Of a DNA stretch of 64,000 nt, positions 10,873-22,200 are shown piece by piece. The stretch is from Dreissena polymorpha (Eukaryota > Mollusca > Bivalvia > Myida > Dreissenidae). The stretch covers positions 124,869,271-124,933,270 of the forward strand of contig NC_068357.1 in NCBI RefSeq assembly GCF_020536995.1. Reading direction: 5' to 3'. The stretch's first letter is position 1, and every line of letters begins with the position of its first letter. Below the pieces are notes generated by a model. It had not been told where the DNA came from and searched no databases. It saw only the letters and a list, made by a program, of their open reading frames with translations. A program made the position numbers and the translations under genes.

Positions 10873-11283
10873 CCATATGATTTAATAAGGTTCAGTTTCG
10901 ATGTCATGGCTCAGGACTGTTCAAGAATCATATCAGACTGTGTAAATACAATGTTCATACGAGCAATGAACATCTTTCAAAATGTGTTTTGTTCCCTAAA
11001 AAGTTGCAGTTATATTATGTCATTTTTTTACAAGGCAGTATCTGTTTGTATGTTTGTTACATGATACATGTCAATTGACAGATGAAGATAAATACTATCT
11101 CGTGTTTTGTACCACTACCCAGTTATATTTTCAAATATACAGATATTGAAATGAAAAAAAATGAAAAAAAGGTCTTTGCCGAAATTGAATTTTTGCCCAA
11201 ATATTGGAGCGGAGGCCGCCACCCCTGCCGCCCCAGCTCCGACGCCTCTGTTAAGTGTTGCATGACCAATTCTTGTTAGAAAA
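10873..11283. other. Intergenic, no recognisable feature
   Basis: AT-rich DNA. A short GC-rich patch (CGCCACCCCTGCCGCCCC near 11217) interrupts it. The open frames here are small and featureless. Confidence 0.4.
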
Positions 11284-11496
11284 TGAGCCTTGTTCTGGGA
11301 CAACTGGGCTTAATGCGTAGTGTCACAACAGATTAGCCTGTGCAGTCTGCACAAAGCACATGATTATTAGATACAAAACTTTTGTCTCATATGGAAATTT
11401 TAGTTTAAGAAAATCTTTTCTAAACAAAATCCAGTCTTGAAGTAACATGATTCTTAACGCACATGTGTTTAGCCCAATTTTCCCAGAACAAGGTTC
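11284..11496. repeat. Palindromic element, diverged copy
   Basis: Starts CTTGTTCTGGGACAACTGGG (11290), contains GATTAGCCTGTGCAGTCTGC (11331) and ends CCCAATTTTCCCAGAACAAG (11473-11492). The arms are inverted and the centre has the usual AAAATCTTTTCTAAACAAAA block. Substituted relative to the best copy. Confidence 0.75.
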
Positions 11497-11877
11497 AAAT
11501 AATGTTAAAATAATGTTGTGTTGCGTGAATATGATGTATTTAAAGTGCTATTCAATGACCATTTTCATAAAATATTTATGAACATTTCTTAAAAGATGGT
11601 TTACATTATATTAAAATAGTTTAAACTGTTATCCGTGTTCCTGGTCATTTCTCCTTTGTTTCAGATAAATTGTTTTAATCAAAATTAAGTGGCAATCAAA
11701 TAACAGATGCAGTTATATATGCTAGTCACCATTGTGACACATTCTAAACATACTTTATAATAGGACTCGCATTGAAGCACAAACAGCAATCAATAAATAA
11801 CCCATTTTACTATTTATTATTCCTTAAAGTAATGATTATTGGCAGTAACAACTGAAATTTTTATTTATATGCTGTTT

Positions 11878-12950
11878 TTAGCTCGACTATTATATATGAA
11901 ATACATATAGTAGAGCTATCCTACTCAACCCGGACTGGCGTTCCCGTAAGCGTTGCAATGTTAAAGTTTGCGTACCACCTCAAAAATTTCCTATTTCCTA
12001 TGTCCTTTCACATATTGCTTTTATATTTTGCATACTTCTTTATCAACATGACCCCAATCTATAAACAAGAGCATACAACTGTATCAAGCATTTTGTAAGA
12101 ATTATGGCCCTTTTTTCACTTAGAATATGCATATTATTGATAAATCTATGTTAAAGTTTGCGTACCACCCATAATATTTCCTATGTCCTTTGACATATTG
12201 CTTTCATATTTCGCATGCTTCTTTACCAACATGATCCCAATCTATAAATAAGAGCAGACAACTGTATCAAGCATTTTGACAGAATTATGGCCCCTTTTAT
12301 ACTTAGATAATTTAACATTTGGTTAAGTTTTGTGTTTTGGTCCATTTTTACTCCTAAAGTATCATAGCTATTTGCTTTTTATACTTGGAAAACTTGCTAA
12401 CTATTGTAAGGGGACTGTACAGGGCAAGTTGCATAACTCTGGTTGGCTTTTAAACGGAATTATGGCCCTTTTTTGTCTTAGTAACTTTGAATATTTTGTT
12501 AAATTTTGTGTTCGATCCACTTTACTTCTAAAGTTTCAAGGCTACTGCTTTCAAACTTCAAATACTTTCTTACTATCATGATGTTACTGTACCTAGCAAA
12601 GTGAATTTGACCTTGACCTTTGAATGACCTTGACTGTCAAGGTCAAATTAATAAATTTTGCTTAAATTTCCGTAACTTCTTTATTTATGATAACATTTGA
12701 TTCATACTTTGACAAAACAACTCTTACCTGACAAACCACAATGGACTCCACCCAAACCACCCCCACGCCCCACCCCAGAATCCATCCCCCCTCCCCAATT
12801 TTTTTTTTTTTTTCTTATTTTTGAAAGATCATCTATTAAATTACCACACATCCACATTATACCCCCCTCTCCATGATGGCTTACGTTATACTGTCAAGCA
12901 CTCAAATAGTCGAGCGCGCTGTCCTCTGACAGCTCTTGTTTAGCTCACCT
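11878..12950. repeat. Interspersed repeat with AGCTCGACTAT inverted ends
   Basis: Begins AGCTCGACTATTATATATG at 11880 and ends with AATAGTCGAGCGCGCTG near 12906 plus CTCTTGTTTAGCTCACC. Inside are diverged direct repeats of roughly 170-190 bp: GTTAAAGTTTGCGTACCACC at 11961 and 12150, and weaker ones near 12320 and 12500. A GACCTTGACC/GACCTTGACT cluster lies at 12610-12640. There is no transposase. I recognise the ends from bivalve DNA but cannot name the family. Confidence 0.6.
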
Positions 12951-13670
12951 GTACATTACATGCTATACTAGACTTTATCTAATATTAAAAATATTATTAT
13001 TAAAATTTATCAAACTAGCTACCGCCCAGGGGTCACAATATTTATATAGAGTTAAAAAGTAAATGACTTAAAAATCTCTGAACATTGCCAGGGTTATTGG
13101 TTTAATATTTGGTGTGTAATATTGATTACGAGTTCTTTACCAAATTTTTTCAAATCATGCCCTTGGAATGAAGTTGGCACCGCGTAAGGGGTCATATGAT
13201 TTATATATATATATAAACTAAATAACTTAAAACAGGGCTACCATGAAGGCCTGTAAGCGCTCACGTGTGTTCATAGGCGTTAAGTTAAAGGTCATAAATA
13301 TGGCCTTTTAATAGAGTGGTATAATGTTTTTTTCCCATTTGACATCGTGACATTAATTTTGGACGCATGTGACTCAGAATCGAACTATGTCTACATTAGG
13401 TCAAGATAAGCATTCTTATCAAGATTGAGGTATAAATAGAGTGAGAAAACTCTGTTTATCTGTTATTTGACTTGGTGGTCTCTATATTGTCTTAATGTGG
13501 AAGCCGCACAATGGCCAACGCATGACGCCGGATATAGCATGATCATCTTAAGGTGAGCTTAACATGTATGCTCTGAAACCGGATCGGTCATGGGTGTCAT
13601 ATTTAGTGTGTTAAATCTTTAAGCGGTCCTGCCTCTGGGGTCACAACTAGACTGACACCTAGGGGTTTCA
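12951..13670. other. Intergenic, nothing clear
   Basis: AT-rich DNA with a short TA-dinucleotide run near 13202-13215. No coding sequence or clear repeat boundaries seen. Confidence 0.4.
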
Positions 13671-13673
13671 TTT

Positions 13674-14312
13674 TTGTCCCCTACCGGTTTCACCGGAGGG
13701 GACTTATGGTTTTCGCTCTGTTAGTCTGTCTGTCACACTTTTCTGGATCCTGCGATAACTTAAAAAGTTCATAATATTTTTTCATGAAACTTGAAACATG
13801 GATGGATGGCAATATGCACGTCATTTCATTTTGTTCCTACGTCAAAAATTCTGGTTGCTATGGCAACAAATAAAATTTTCTTATATTTTCTTAACACTCA
13901 TTATTATATTTTTGATTAATTATTATTTTCACTATTTGTATTACTATTTTTGGTAACAACTGTTATTATTAGTAGTACTGATGTCATCATTTAATAAATA
14001 TAATTATTGAGATTTATGTTCCCAAGTGTATATACTGTGTAAATGACATGATTAATATTTTATGTAAATCTGTCACCATTTCAACATGTTAAAACTATCG
14101 CAAGGGAAGGACCCCCGATAATGTTGAAGAACTTCAGGTCTAACCCTTTTTCCATTTTGTATGTATGGACCAATGTATATATTTGTATAATGTCATTATC
14201 TGGAAATAAAATATGTTTAAAGTAAAGTAAAGTAAAGTAACAAATAAAAACAATTCTGACAATGGTGGAGCCGGTAGGGGACATTATATTGCTTGGCAAT
14301 AGTCCTGTTATA
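13674..14312. mobile_element. TIR element with GTCCCCTACCGG ends
   Basis: The left end GTCCCCTACCGGTTTCACCG (13676) is matched by the inverted GGTGGAGCCGGTAGGGGAC near 14262-14282. The first 200 bp (GACTTATGGTTTTCGCTCTG and following) are typical of a common bivalve repeat. The interior is AT-rich and ends in an AAGTA run (14220-14240). A non-autonomous DNA element is the simplest reading. Confidence 0.55.
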
Positions 14313-14502
14313 TATAGATCTTATACATGTATGAAGCGCGTTATTGTCAGAGGAAGGCTTGGCCTATGTGAACAGTCAGAACAAAAGATTAAGTGCTTAG
14401 AACTAAAGGCATGGATTTAAACGGAGGGGAAATTTTGAAGTTTGTTATTAGGCGGTCAGAATTGAGCTTCATAAAAGTATGCTATTAGACTTAACTGTGT
14501 TT

Positions 14503-15977
14503 TTAGCTCACCTGAGCACAACGTGCTCATGGTGAACATTTGTCATCGCCTTTTGTCCGTCGTGCGTTGTGCGCCGTCAACATTTGCCTTGTGAACACTC
14601 TTGAGGCCACATTTATTGTCCAATCTTCATGAAATGTGGTCAGAAGATTGGTCTTAATGATATCTTGGATGAGTTCAAAAATGGTTACGTTTGCTTGAAA
14701 AACATGGCTGCCAAGGAGCAGGGCATTTTTCCTTATATGGCTATATATGGCTATAGTCAAATCTTGTTAACACTCTAGAGGCCACATTTATTGTCCGATC
14801 TTCATGAAACTTGGTCAGAAGATTCATCCCAATAATGTCTTGGACGAGTTCAAAAATGATGCCGGTTGGTTGGAAAACATGGCCGCTAGGGGGCGGGGCA
14901 TTTTTCCTTATATGGCTATAGTAAAACCTTGTTAACATTCTAGAAGCCAGATTTATTTTCCGATCTTCATGAAACTTGGTCAGAAGATTTGTCCCAATGA
15001 TATTTTGTATAAGTTCGCAAATGGTGTCGGTTGCTTTAAAAACATAGCCACCAGGGGGCGGGGCATTTTTCCTTATATGGCTATATATGGCTATAGTAAA
15101 ATCTTAAAAACACTCTAGAGGCGAGAACTTTGGTCATAAGATTGGTCTTAATGATATCTTGGATGAGTTCGAAAATGGTTACGTTTGCTTGAAAAACATG
15201 GCTGCCAAGGGGTGGGGCATTTTTCCTTATCAACATGTATGGCTATATATTTTGCTAAAGTAAAATATTTTTAACACTCTAGAGGCCACATTTTTTGTCC
15301 GATCTTCATGAAACTTGATCAGAAGATTCATCCCAATAATATCTTGAACGAGATCAAAAATGATGCCGGTTGGTTGGAAAACATGGCCGCCAGGGGGCGG
15401 GGCATTTTTCCTTATATGGCTAGAGTAAAACCTTGTTAACATTCTAGAGGCCACATTTATTTTCCGATCTTCATGAAACTTGGTCAGAAGATTTGTCCCA
15501 ATGATATCTTGGATGAGTTCGAAAATGATTCCGGTTGGTTGTAAAACATGGCCACCAAGGGGGCGTGGCATTTTTCCTTATGTAGCTATTGTAAAACCTT
15601 CTTAACATTCTAGAGGCCACACTTATTTTCCGATCGTCATGAAACTTGGTCAGAAGATTTGTCCCAATGATATCTTGGACAAAGTATAAAATGGTTCCAG
15701 TTGCTTGAAAAACATGGCCACCATGGGGCGGGGCATTTTTCCTTATATGGAGTTATGAATCTTCATGAAACTTTGTCAGAATATTTGTCTAAATGATATC
15801 TTGAATGTGTACGAAAATGGTTCTGGTCTGTAGAAAAACGTGGCTGCCATGGTGTTCACTAGTCATGAAAGTTGGTAAGAACATTTTGTTCTAATGACAT
15901 CTTGGGCTGCACAGAACAGGTCAGTTCCTTTGAATCTCAGGTAAGCGACTTTGGGACTTTCATGCCTCTTGTTTACA
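14503..15977. repeat. Interspersed repeat built of about 165-bp tandem units
   Basis: Starts at AGCTCACCTGAGCACAACGT (14505) and ends after CTCAGGTAAGCGACTTTGGG and CATGCCTCTTGTTTAC. In between, about seven diverged units repeat the order: CTCTAGAGGCCACATTTATT, GATCTTCATGAAACTTGGTC, CCAATGATATCTTGGATGAG, AACATGGCCGCCAGGGGGCG, ATTTTTCCTTATATGGCTAT. Related diverged units occur at 46200-46810. No protein is encoded. Confidence 0.7.
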
Positions 15978-16840
15978 TGTATAAATGCCTGCACGAAAAA
16001 GCAACGTGGAGCTGAAAATTATCTTTCATTTTTCTTATAAAAAAACACAAACCCCGACAGATATGTAGTTGTTTGTTACTTGCATCTTTAAAAAATAGGG
16101 TAGGTAGAACAGTCAAACATTTATTTGTGAAAAGTTGATTGTTATACTGTATACATGTACATGGTATTTTCTATTCTAATGAGGATTGTCAATAACAGAA
16201 ATATTAAAAATCTCTATTCATCATGTCTTTCTTTATACTAATTCGTTATTTTTGCGGACATGATCGAATGTGGCAAACACGATCGAAAGCTCAACATGAA
16301 ATACAAAAAAAGAGTTAAGAGTCGGCACCGAAAATTAGGGTCTGACGGGTAAGTCGGAACAAAAAACCTTGTTTTGAAGTAATAGCAAATATAGCGAATG
16401 TTTAGTTTTCGTAACAGGTCTGTACGATCATATGGTTTTTATTTGCCAAACTTGACTGTTTATGTTAAATAACAAGAATAATTATTCTAATTAAAAAAAA
16501 TGTTTGATACCTTAATTTTTATATTGCAACAATGCCACTGTTATATATAAAGAATTCATAATTTCATAAGTTACACTAATGTTGTGATCTTTAAAAAAAC
16601 ATTTTAGATAGTATTTTTAGCTCTGACAAAAGGTAAGTGTATGTATGTATGGACAAAAATTACTTCATTTAAAGTTTTTAAAACATGAATAAAAATAGGA
16701 AACACGTTTAATATCCTGTAAGGGAGCTATTTCTGACGGAGTCAAAATATTAACAAGAAATATCATTTAAAATATATACGGCTTTAATTGTTGTTGGTGT
16801 TGATGAACAATATCTACTTATAGAGATACCAGTTATATGG
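15978..16840. other. Intergenic / possible LINE 3' tail
   Basis: AT-rich DNA. It may include the 3' untranslated part of the minus-strand LINE that follows, but no clear poly-A end or target duplication was found. Confidence 0.35.
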
Positions 16841-18905
16841 CATTATTGATCAATGAATTGCGAAATTCAAATGCTTTTTTTTATTTAGACAACTTGACAA
16901 ATTCATTTTTTCGGATGAAGTCAGTAATTGGTGATACTTAAACACAGATGGCATAACATATACATACCTTTTAAGGTATTTTTGTCGTAAAACACTATAA
17001 CATGGACAAATACAAATGAAGTTAAACTCATCTTCACTATCTCTACTGCAACATACACAGTATCTTTCGTTGCGAGGAATATTATTGCGGGCATACCTCC
17101 CAGTTTGAATTCTCAATGGGTGTACAGAAATTCTTAACTTAACAAAGTGAATACGTAAATTCCTTTATAACAAATCCAAATAAGATTCTTATACTTTTGT
17201 AGGTTTAATAACTCTATACATGTCTAATACAGGACTGTTACTTTAAGTACCATACCGTTCTTGTTTAAATGTATCTATAAAGGCCCAGCCTCACTATGAT
17301 GCCGGTGGAGCCCAGGTGCGTGATCCGGGATCTACCGGGGCTCTACCGTAATGAACCGGGACTCCACCGGGGACGACCGGGATGAACCGGGGACAACCGG
17401 GGCTCCACCGGGAAAGTATTAAAATGTTTAATATCTCCGGGATGAACCGGGAAGGACCGGCAACGACCGGAGGTACCGGGAACAACTGGGATGGCACCGG
17501 GAACAACCGTGACGGAACCGTAGCTCCACCGGGGCCCATACAGACCCGGCAGAGCTACGGCAACGCCCCTGTTGTCGCCGGTGGTGCCTAGGTGGAGCCC
17601 CAATGAATGCCGGCAGAGTCCCTATATATATACGGTACATCGGTAAATCGGCGCTCTGCCGGGACGCCATCGGCATTCATCGGGGCTCCGCCGGGGCATT
17701 ACCGGCGACGACCGGGGTTAAACCGTGGCGTTGCCGTAGCTCTGCCGGCGTCTGATGCCGGTATAGCCCCGGTGAGTGCCGGCGGAGTTACGGTTTACCG
17801 GTGCTCTGCCGGGACGCTGCCGGCTTTTGCCGGCGCTCCATTGGGACTTTACCGGCGACAACCGGGGCTCTGCCGGGGCTTCACCGGGATAAAGCGTAGC
17901 TAATCCGGAGTTGGCCGGGACTCTGCCGGGTTGTTGACCGGCTTCATCCGGGGTGGCACCGGGAAATAGTGTGACCGCGTTAAAAAATGTCTACGAATCT
18001 TCCCGTTTTCTCCCGGCGTTAGCAAACCGGGATGGACCGGGGCTCTACCGGCAATAGTGAGACTTGGGCTTAAGTCTATTTCTAAACTGGCATATAAAAG
18101 AAGTAACGCACACAGAGCTATGATTATTAAAAAAATATCCATAGCCATAATCGTTAACAATTGTTTAATTTGTGAGACCCAATTGATGTGTCCTTTATGA
18201 CACTCTTCAACAATTTCATTTGACACACAGTATGGAGAATAATAGTTTTACTTAAACTTATTTTAAACCAATATTTTAACATTCTTATAAAACGATTAAT
18301 GTAAAGTGGGTATCTTCATAAACACAAGCGTTACAACTGTTGAGTCTTACTTGTAGCGTTCGTTTACAGAACTTTAAATGAATACTTTCTATTTCTTTAC
18401 ACTTTGTAAAACCCAATATTTCGGAGGTAAAGTTAAGACTCAAACCAAACAAATGCTTTAAATAGATGACAAAGTATTTTGGGTTTTAGATCATAAATTT
18501 TACACTTGTATAGCAAAGTATTCATGGCATTAAGGGCTTTATGTACTAAATGTTCTTGGTTTAATGTGAAAATACCTGTATAATTTATGACAGTATACTT
18601 AAGTAACTAAAGTTATTAACTGTTTCGATGTTAGGGCTATCGTAGGCCCTTTGCTCATGCCTCATTTAGGCGTAAACGGCCCCTCTTACGGAAAACCATA
18701 ATTTTAGTTTTTGAAGTGATTACTTTAAGGCCCCAAGTATTACAATACAAAAGCAGATTATCCAAATGGGCGAGGACTAAGTCAGGATTTTTATCCAATA
18801 TAGCAAATAGTTAAACCAGACTCTATATTATTTTGTAAAAACATAGATTGGTCCTCTACAAACAGAGAAAAGAACAAAGGGGAAAAGACCTACCTTAAAT
18901 GTATA
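16841..18905 (-). mobile_element. Degenerate non-LTR retrotransposon (LINE), 5'-truncated
   Basis: The minus strand carries reverse-transcriptase remnants. At about 18890-18780 there is VFSPLFFSLFVEDQSMFLQN. At about 18770-18640 there is HLDNLLLYCNTWGLKVITSK followed by TKIMVFRKRGRLR, a thumb-side motif of LINE RTs. At 17160-16850 there is the C-terminal Cys/His module (RNNIPRNERYCVCCS, then EDEFNFICICPCY). Frames change several times and stops are present; the catalytic FADD region is missing. The C-terminal fragment (16850-17116) is the longest open piece. A GC-rich element (17283-18066) splits it. The clade is uncertain, CR1/RTE-like in feel. Confidence 0.75.
17283..18066. mobile_element. 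GC-rich TIR element inserted in the LINE
   Basis: Ends are inverted: AGGCCCAGCCTCACTATGAT at 17280 and CGGCAATAGTGAGACTTGGG ending near 18068. The whole interior is short degenerate repeats on the theme CCGGGGCTCTGCCGGG, making it far more GC-rich than its surroundings. LINE coding sequence resumes on both sides, so this is the younger insertion. Open frames on both strands are a product of GC-rich repeats with few stop codons, and I do not consider any of them a gene. Confidence 0.75.
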
Positions 18906-19200
18906 ATACAGCAAGTCAACCACATCGTAAATTATAATGAAATAACGGTGTCTTGTCTTTTGTCTTGTATCTTTTCAATTGACCTCCTGGAATGCATAAC
19001 AGTGTATGAGTTAAATATGAGACAAGTTTGTGCTTATAAAAACACCGAGTTGTAAATTATTAATACAGTTAACCACATCGTTTAATGGCCATTTTATATG
19101 ATATATTTGGACTTCCATACATTTAATCAATATCGGTCAAATGTTGGATATGTATTGCGGAGCCTGCCTGTAATACAGAACACAACAGCTGACGTGAAAA
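18906..19200. other. Upstream region of the PhyH-family gene
   Basis: AT-rich DNA before the ATG at 19201. No clear TATA box at a typical distance. A small in-frame open stretch begins upstream but lacks homology to the family. Confidence 0.35.
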
Positions 19201-22200
19201 ATGGCGACGCAGACGACAAACGAAGAAATCGCTCCGGATCACAAATATCCTGGGTACACGGAGGAAGCACACCCGGAGCTGTTTGACCGCCGGGCCATGC
19301 TGCCGCAACCGTCGGAACTGAAACCAGGCCAGCTGCCGGCGTCCCAGATCAAAGAATACTTCGAAAATGTGAGTATCGGAGGTTGTTTGTAAACAAGCGA
19401 ATACGCCTATTTCATTCGTTTATAGACACGTTCATAACTTCTGTTCTACTATGCTGTTAGAACGAACACGAACAAATGCAATGGCAATGCATGTACGTTT
19501 TCATGCAGTTGCAAGTATATAGCTTCCAACTCGTTTAGTGTAATTAAACGCTTAGTATAAATAAATGTTAATCGACAATGATTCAATAAACAGGCGCGTA
19601 GGGAGCTCTGGAACATTTTGGCCGAGAGTGGGGTGGTAGCGAGGGTTACGCATTCCCGATTTTAGCACGACTTTTAAGCCTTTTCTACTTAAAACCTGTG
19701 AAACTGGTAAGGTACAAACAAATCCGTGTAATTGGTACGAATTGTAATTAATGGTGATTCGTTGAGACAGTCTAATGACCGAGCGACAGTTTCTCGACCG
19801 ATGATTTATTTTCTAGGGTTACACGGTGGTGGAGAAGTTTTTCACGGAGGCCGAGCTGGAGCCGGTACGTGCCTGCGTCAACGGGGTCGTGGATGATCTC
19901 GCACAAAAACTCTACAAGGCGGGAAAAATACCAGGTGCGACTGTTATCTTGGTGACTAGGGTGGTTGCTTTACTAATCACTAATCAGCGTTTCTTTGCCA
20001 GTTATAATTTGGAGAATATCGAGCTCATGAAAGTATGCGTATCACGAGTTTCTAAAGTCAACATTTCGTCTGAATAAATAATTAGATCTTTTAAAAAGAC
20101 ATAACTTTATTCTTAAGTAAAATTAATTGTTCCTTATTGAGAATAACATGTTATTTTAACCTCGCTATGGGAAAACCGGACATGATGTTTGTGAGTAAAG
20201 TGTCGCCCCAGATACGCCTATGCACTTCCCACAGGCTAAGCAACGACCACATTTTTCGCTCTTATGTTTTTTATCGTTTAAAGGAAGTTGCTTATTAGCG
20301 AAAATTTAGTTCAGGCGCAAAATGCCGTCCCTGATTAGCCTTTGCAGACTGCTTACGCTAATGTGGGACGACATTGTACGCACATGCATTAAGCACAGTT
20401 TTCCCAGAACGCATGTCTGTGCCTGCTTCAGAGCTGTATGCGGAGTACGGGTTTCTGGAGAGGTTGACCAAAGTCGAGGCGGCCTTCCCAGGCGCATGCA
20501 TCATTTGCTCAAAACTAGGCGCCGTTCCACAGGTAAAGCGTTGAGACATTTAATACATTTTGTCGTTCTTTCTTCACAGATTCAAATGCAATATAAAGAA
20601 AAATGTTGAAAACCTTCGATAGACGTGCTTAATGAACAATATATGAGCCGCGTTCTGAGAAAATGGGGCTAATGCATGTGCGTTAAGTGTCGTCCCAGAT
20701 TATACTGTGCAGTCCGCACAGGCTAATCAGGGACGACAATTTCCGCTTTTATGGTATTTTTCGTTTAAAGGAAGTCTCTCCTACACGAAAATCCAGTTAC
20801 GGCGGAAAGTGTCGTCCCTGATTAGCCTGTGCGGACTGCACAGGCTAATCTGGGACGACACTTTACGCACATGAATTATGCCCAGTTTTCTCAGAACGCG
20901 ACACATATATTCAGAATTGGTCTATGACAATGAAATTAAGACAGATAAGGATGTGTACCGATGATATGCGATCACCTACTATTATTCTGAGCTTATGTTG
21001 GACGTCACTCTTCTAAACACTATTTGACAAACAACACAAACAACAATGTCAATATAATACTATGCTGAACATAAGGGTTGTATGTAAAAACCTACAGCTT
21101 CCGATAAAAGTTCGCAAGGAAAAGAACAATTAAAAAATATTCATATTAATGTTACATATTTTTCTGCATGTAGTTCTTTGCCCCGCATAAAGACCAGCGG
21201 ATGGTAACAAGAACGTCGCTTCTGATGATATTTCCGGAATGTCATTATTTCTATATTGTAAAAATAATACACGCTTCACCGCAAGGCGTTGAAAGACCTC
21301 TGGGCGAACGAGCGTCTCCTGAACGTGATTGAGCAGCTCATTGGGCCGGATATAGCCGGCAATCCCGCCTGGAATCTGCGTACCAAGGTGCCAAACAACA
21401 GCGTCACCACCGTCCCATGGCACCAAGGTAGCGTTTTTGTGCGTTTATTTGTGAGCCTCGTTCTGGAAATACTAAGCCAAATTAATGTTTAAGTGTCGTC
21501 CCATATTAGCATGTACAGTCCGCACATGGTTATCAGTGACTAAACCTTCCGCCTAGAGTGGGTTGTCTGTACAAGAGACTTCCGCCTAGACTGGATTGTC
21601 TGTACAAGAGACTTCCGCCTAGACTGGATTGTCTGTACAAGAGACTTCCGCCTAGACTGGATTGTCTGTACAAGAGACTTCCGCCTAGACTGGATTGTCT
21701 GTACAAGAGACTTCCGTCTAGACTGCATTGTCTGTACAAGAGACCTCCGCCTAGACTGGATTGTCTGTACAAGAGACTTCCGCCTAGACTGGATTGTCTG
21801 TACAAGAGACCTCCGCCTAGACTGGATTGTCTGTACAAGAGACCTCCGCCTAGACTGGATTGTCTGTACAAGAGACCTCCGCCTAGACTGGATTTTCTGT
21901 ACAAGAGACCTCCGCCTAGACTGGATTGTCTGTACAAGAGACCTCCGCCTAGACTGGATTGTCTGTACAAGAGACTTCCGCCTAGACTGGATTGTCTGTA
22001 CAAGAGACCTCCGCCTAGACTGGATTGTCTGTACAAGAGACCTCCGCCTAGACTGGATTGTCTGTACAAGAGACCTCCGCCTAGACTGGATTGTCTGTAC
22101 AAGAGACTTCCGCCTAGAGAGACTTCCGCCTAGACTGGATTGTCTGTACAAGAGACTTCCGCCTAGACTGGATTGTCTGTACAAGAGACTTCCGCCTAGA

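Noticed and set aside
17294-17903. Pro/Gly/Arg-rich open frames in the GC-rich element
   Set aside because: GC-rich repeats contain few stop codons. Frames are open on both strands and show no domain.
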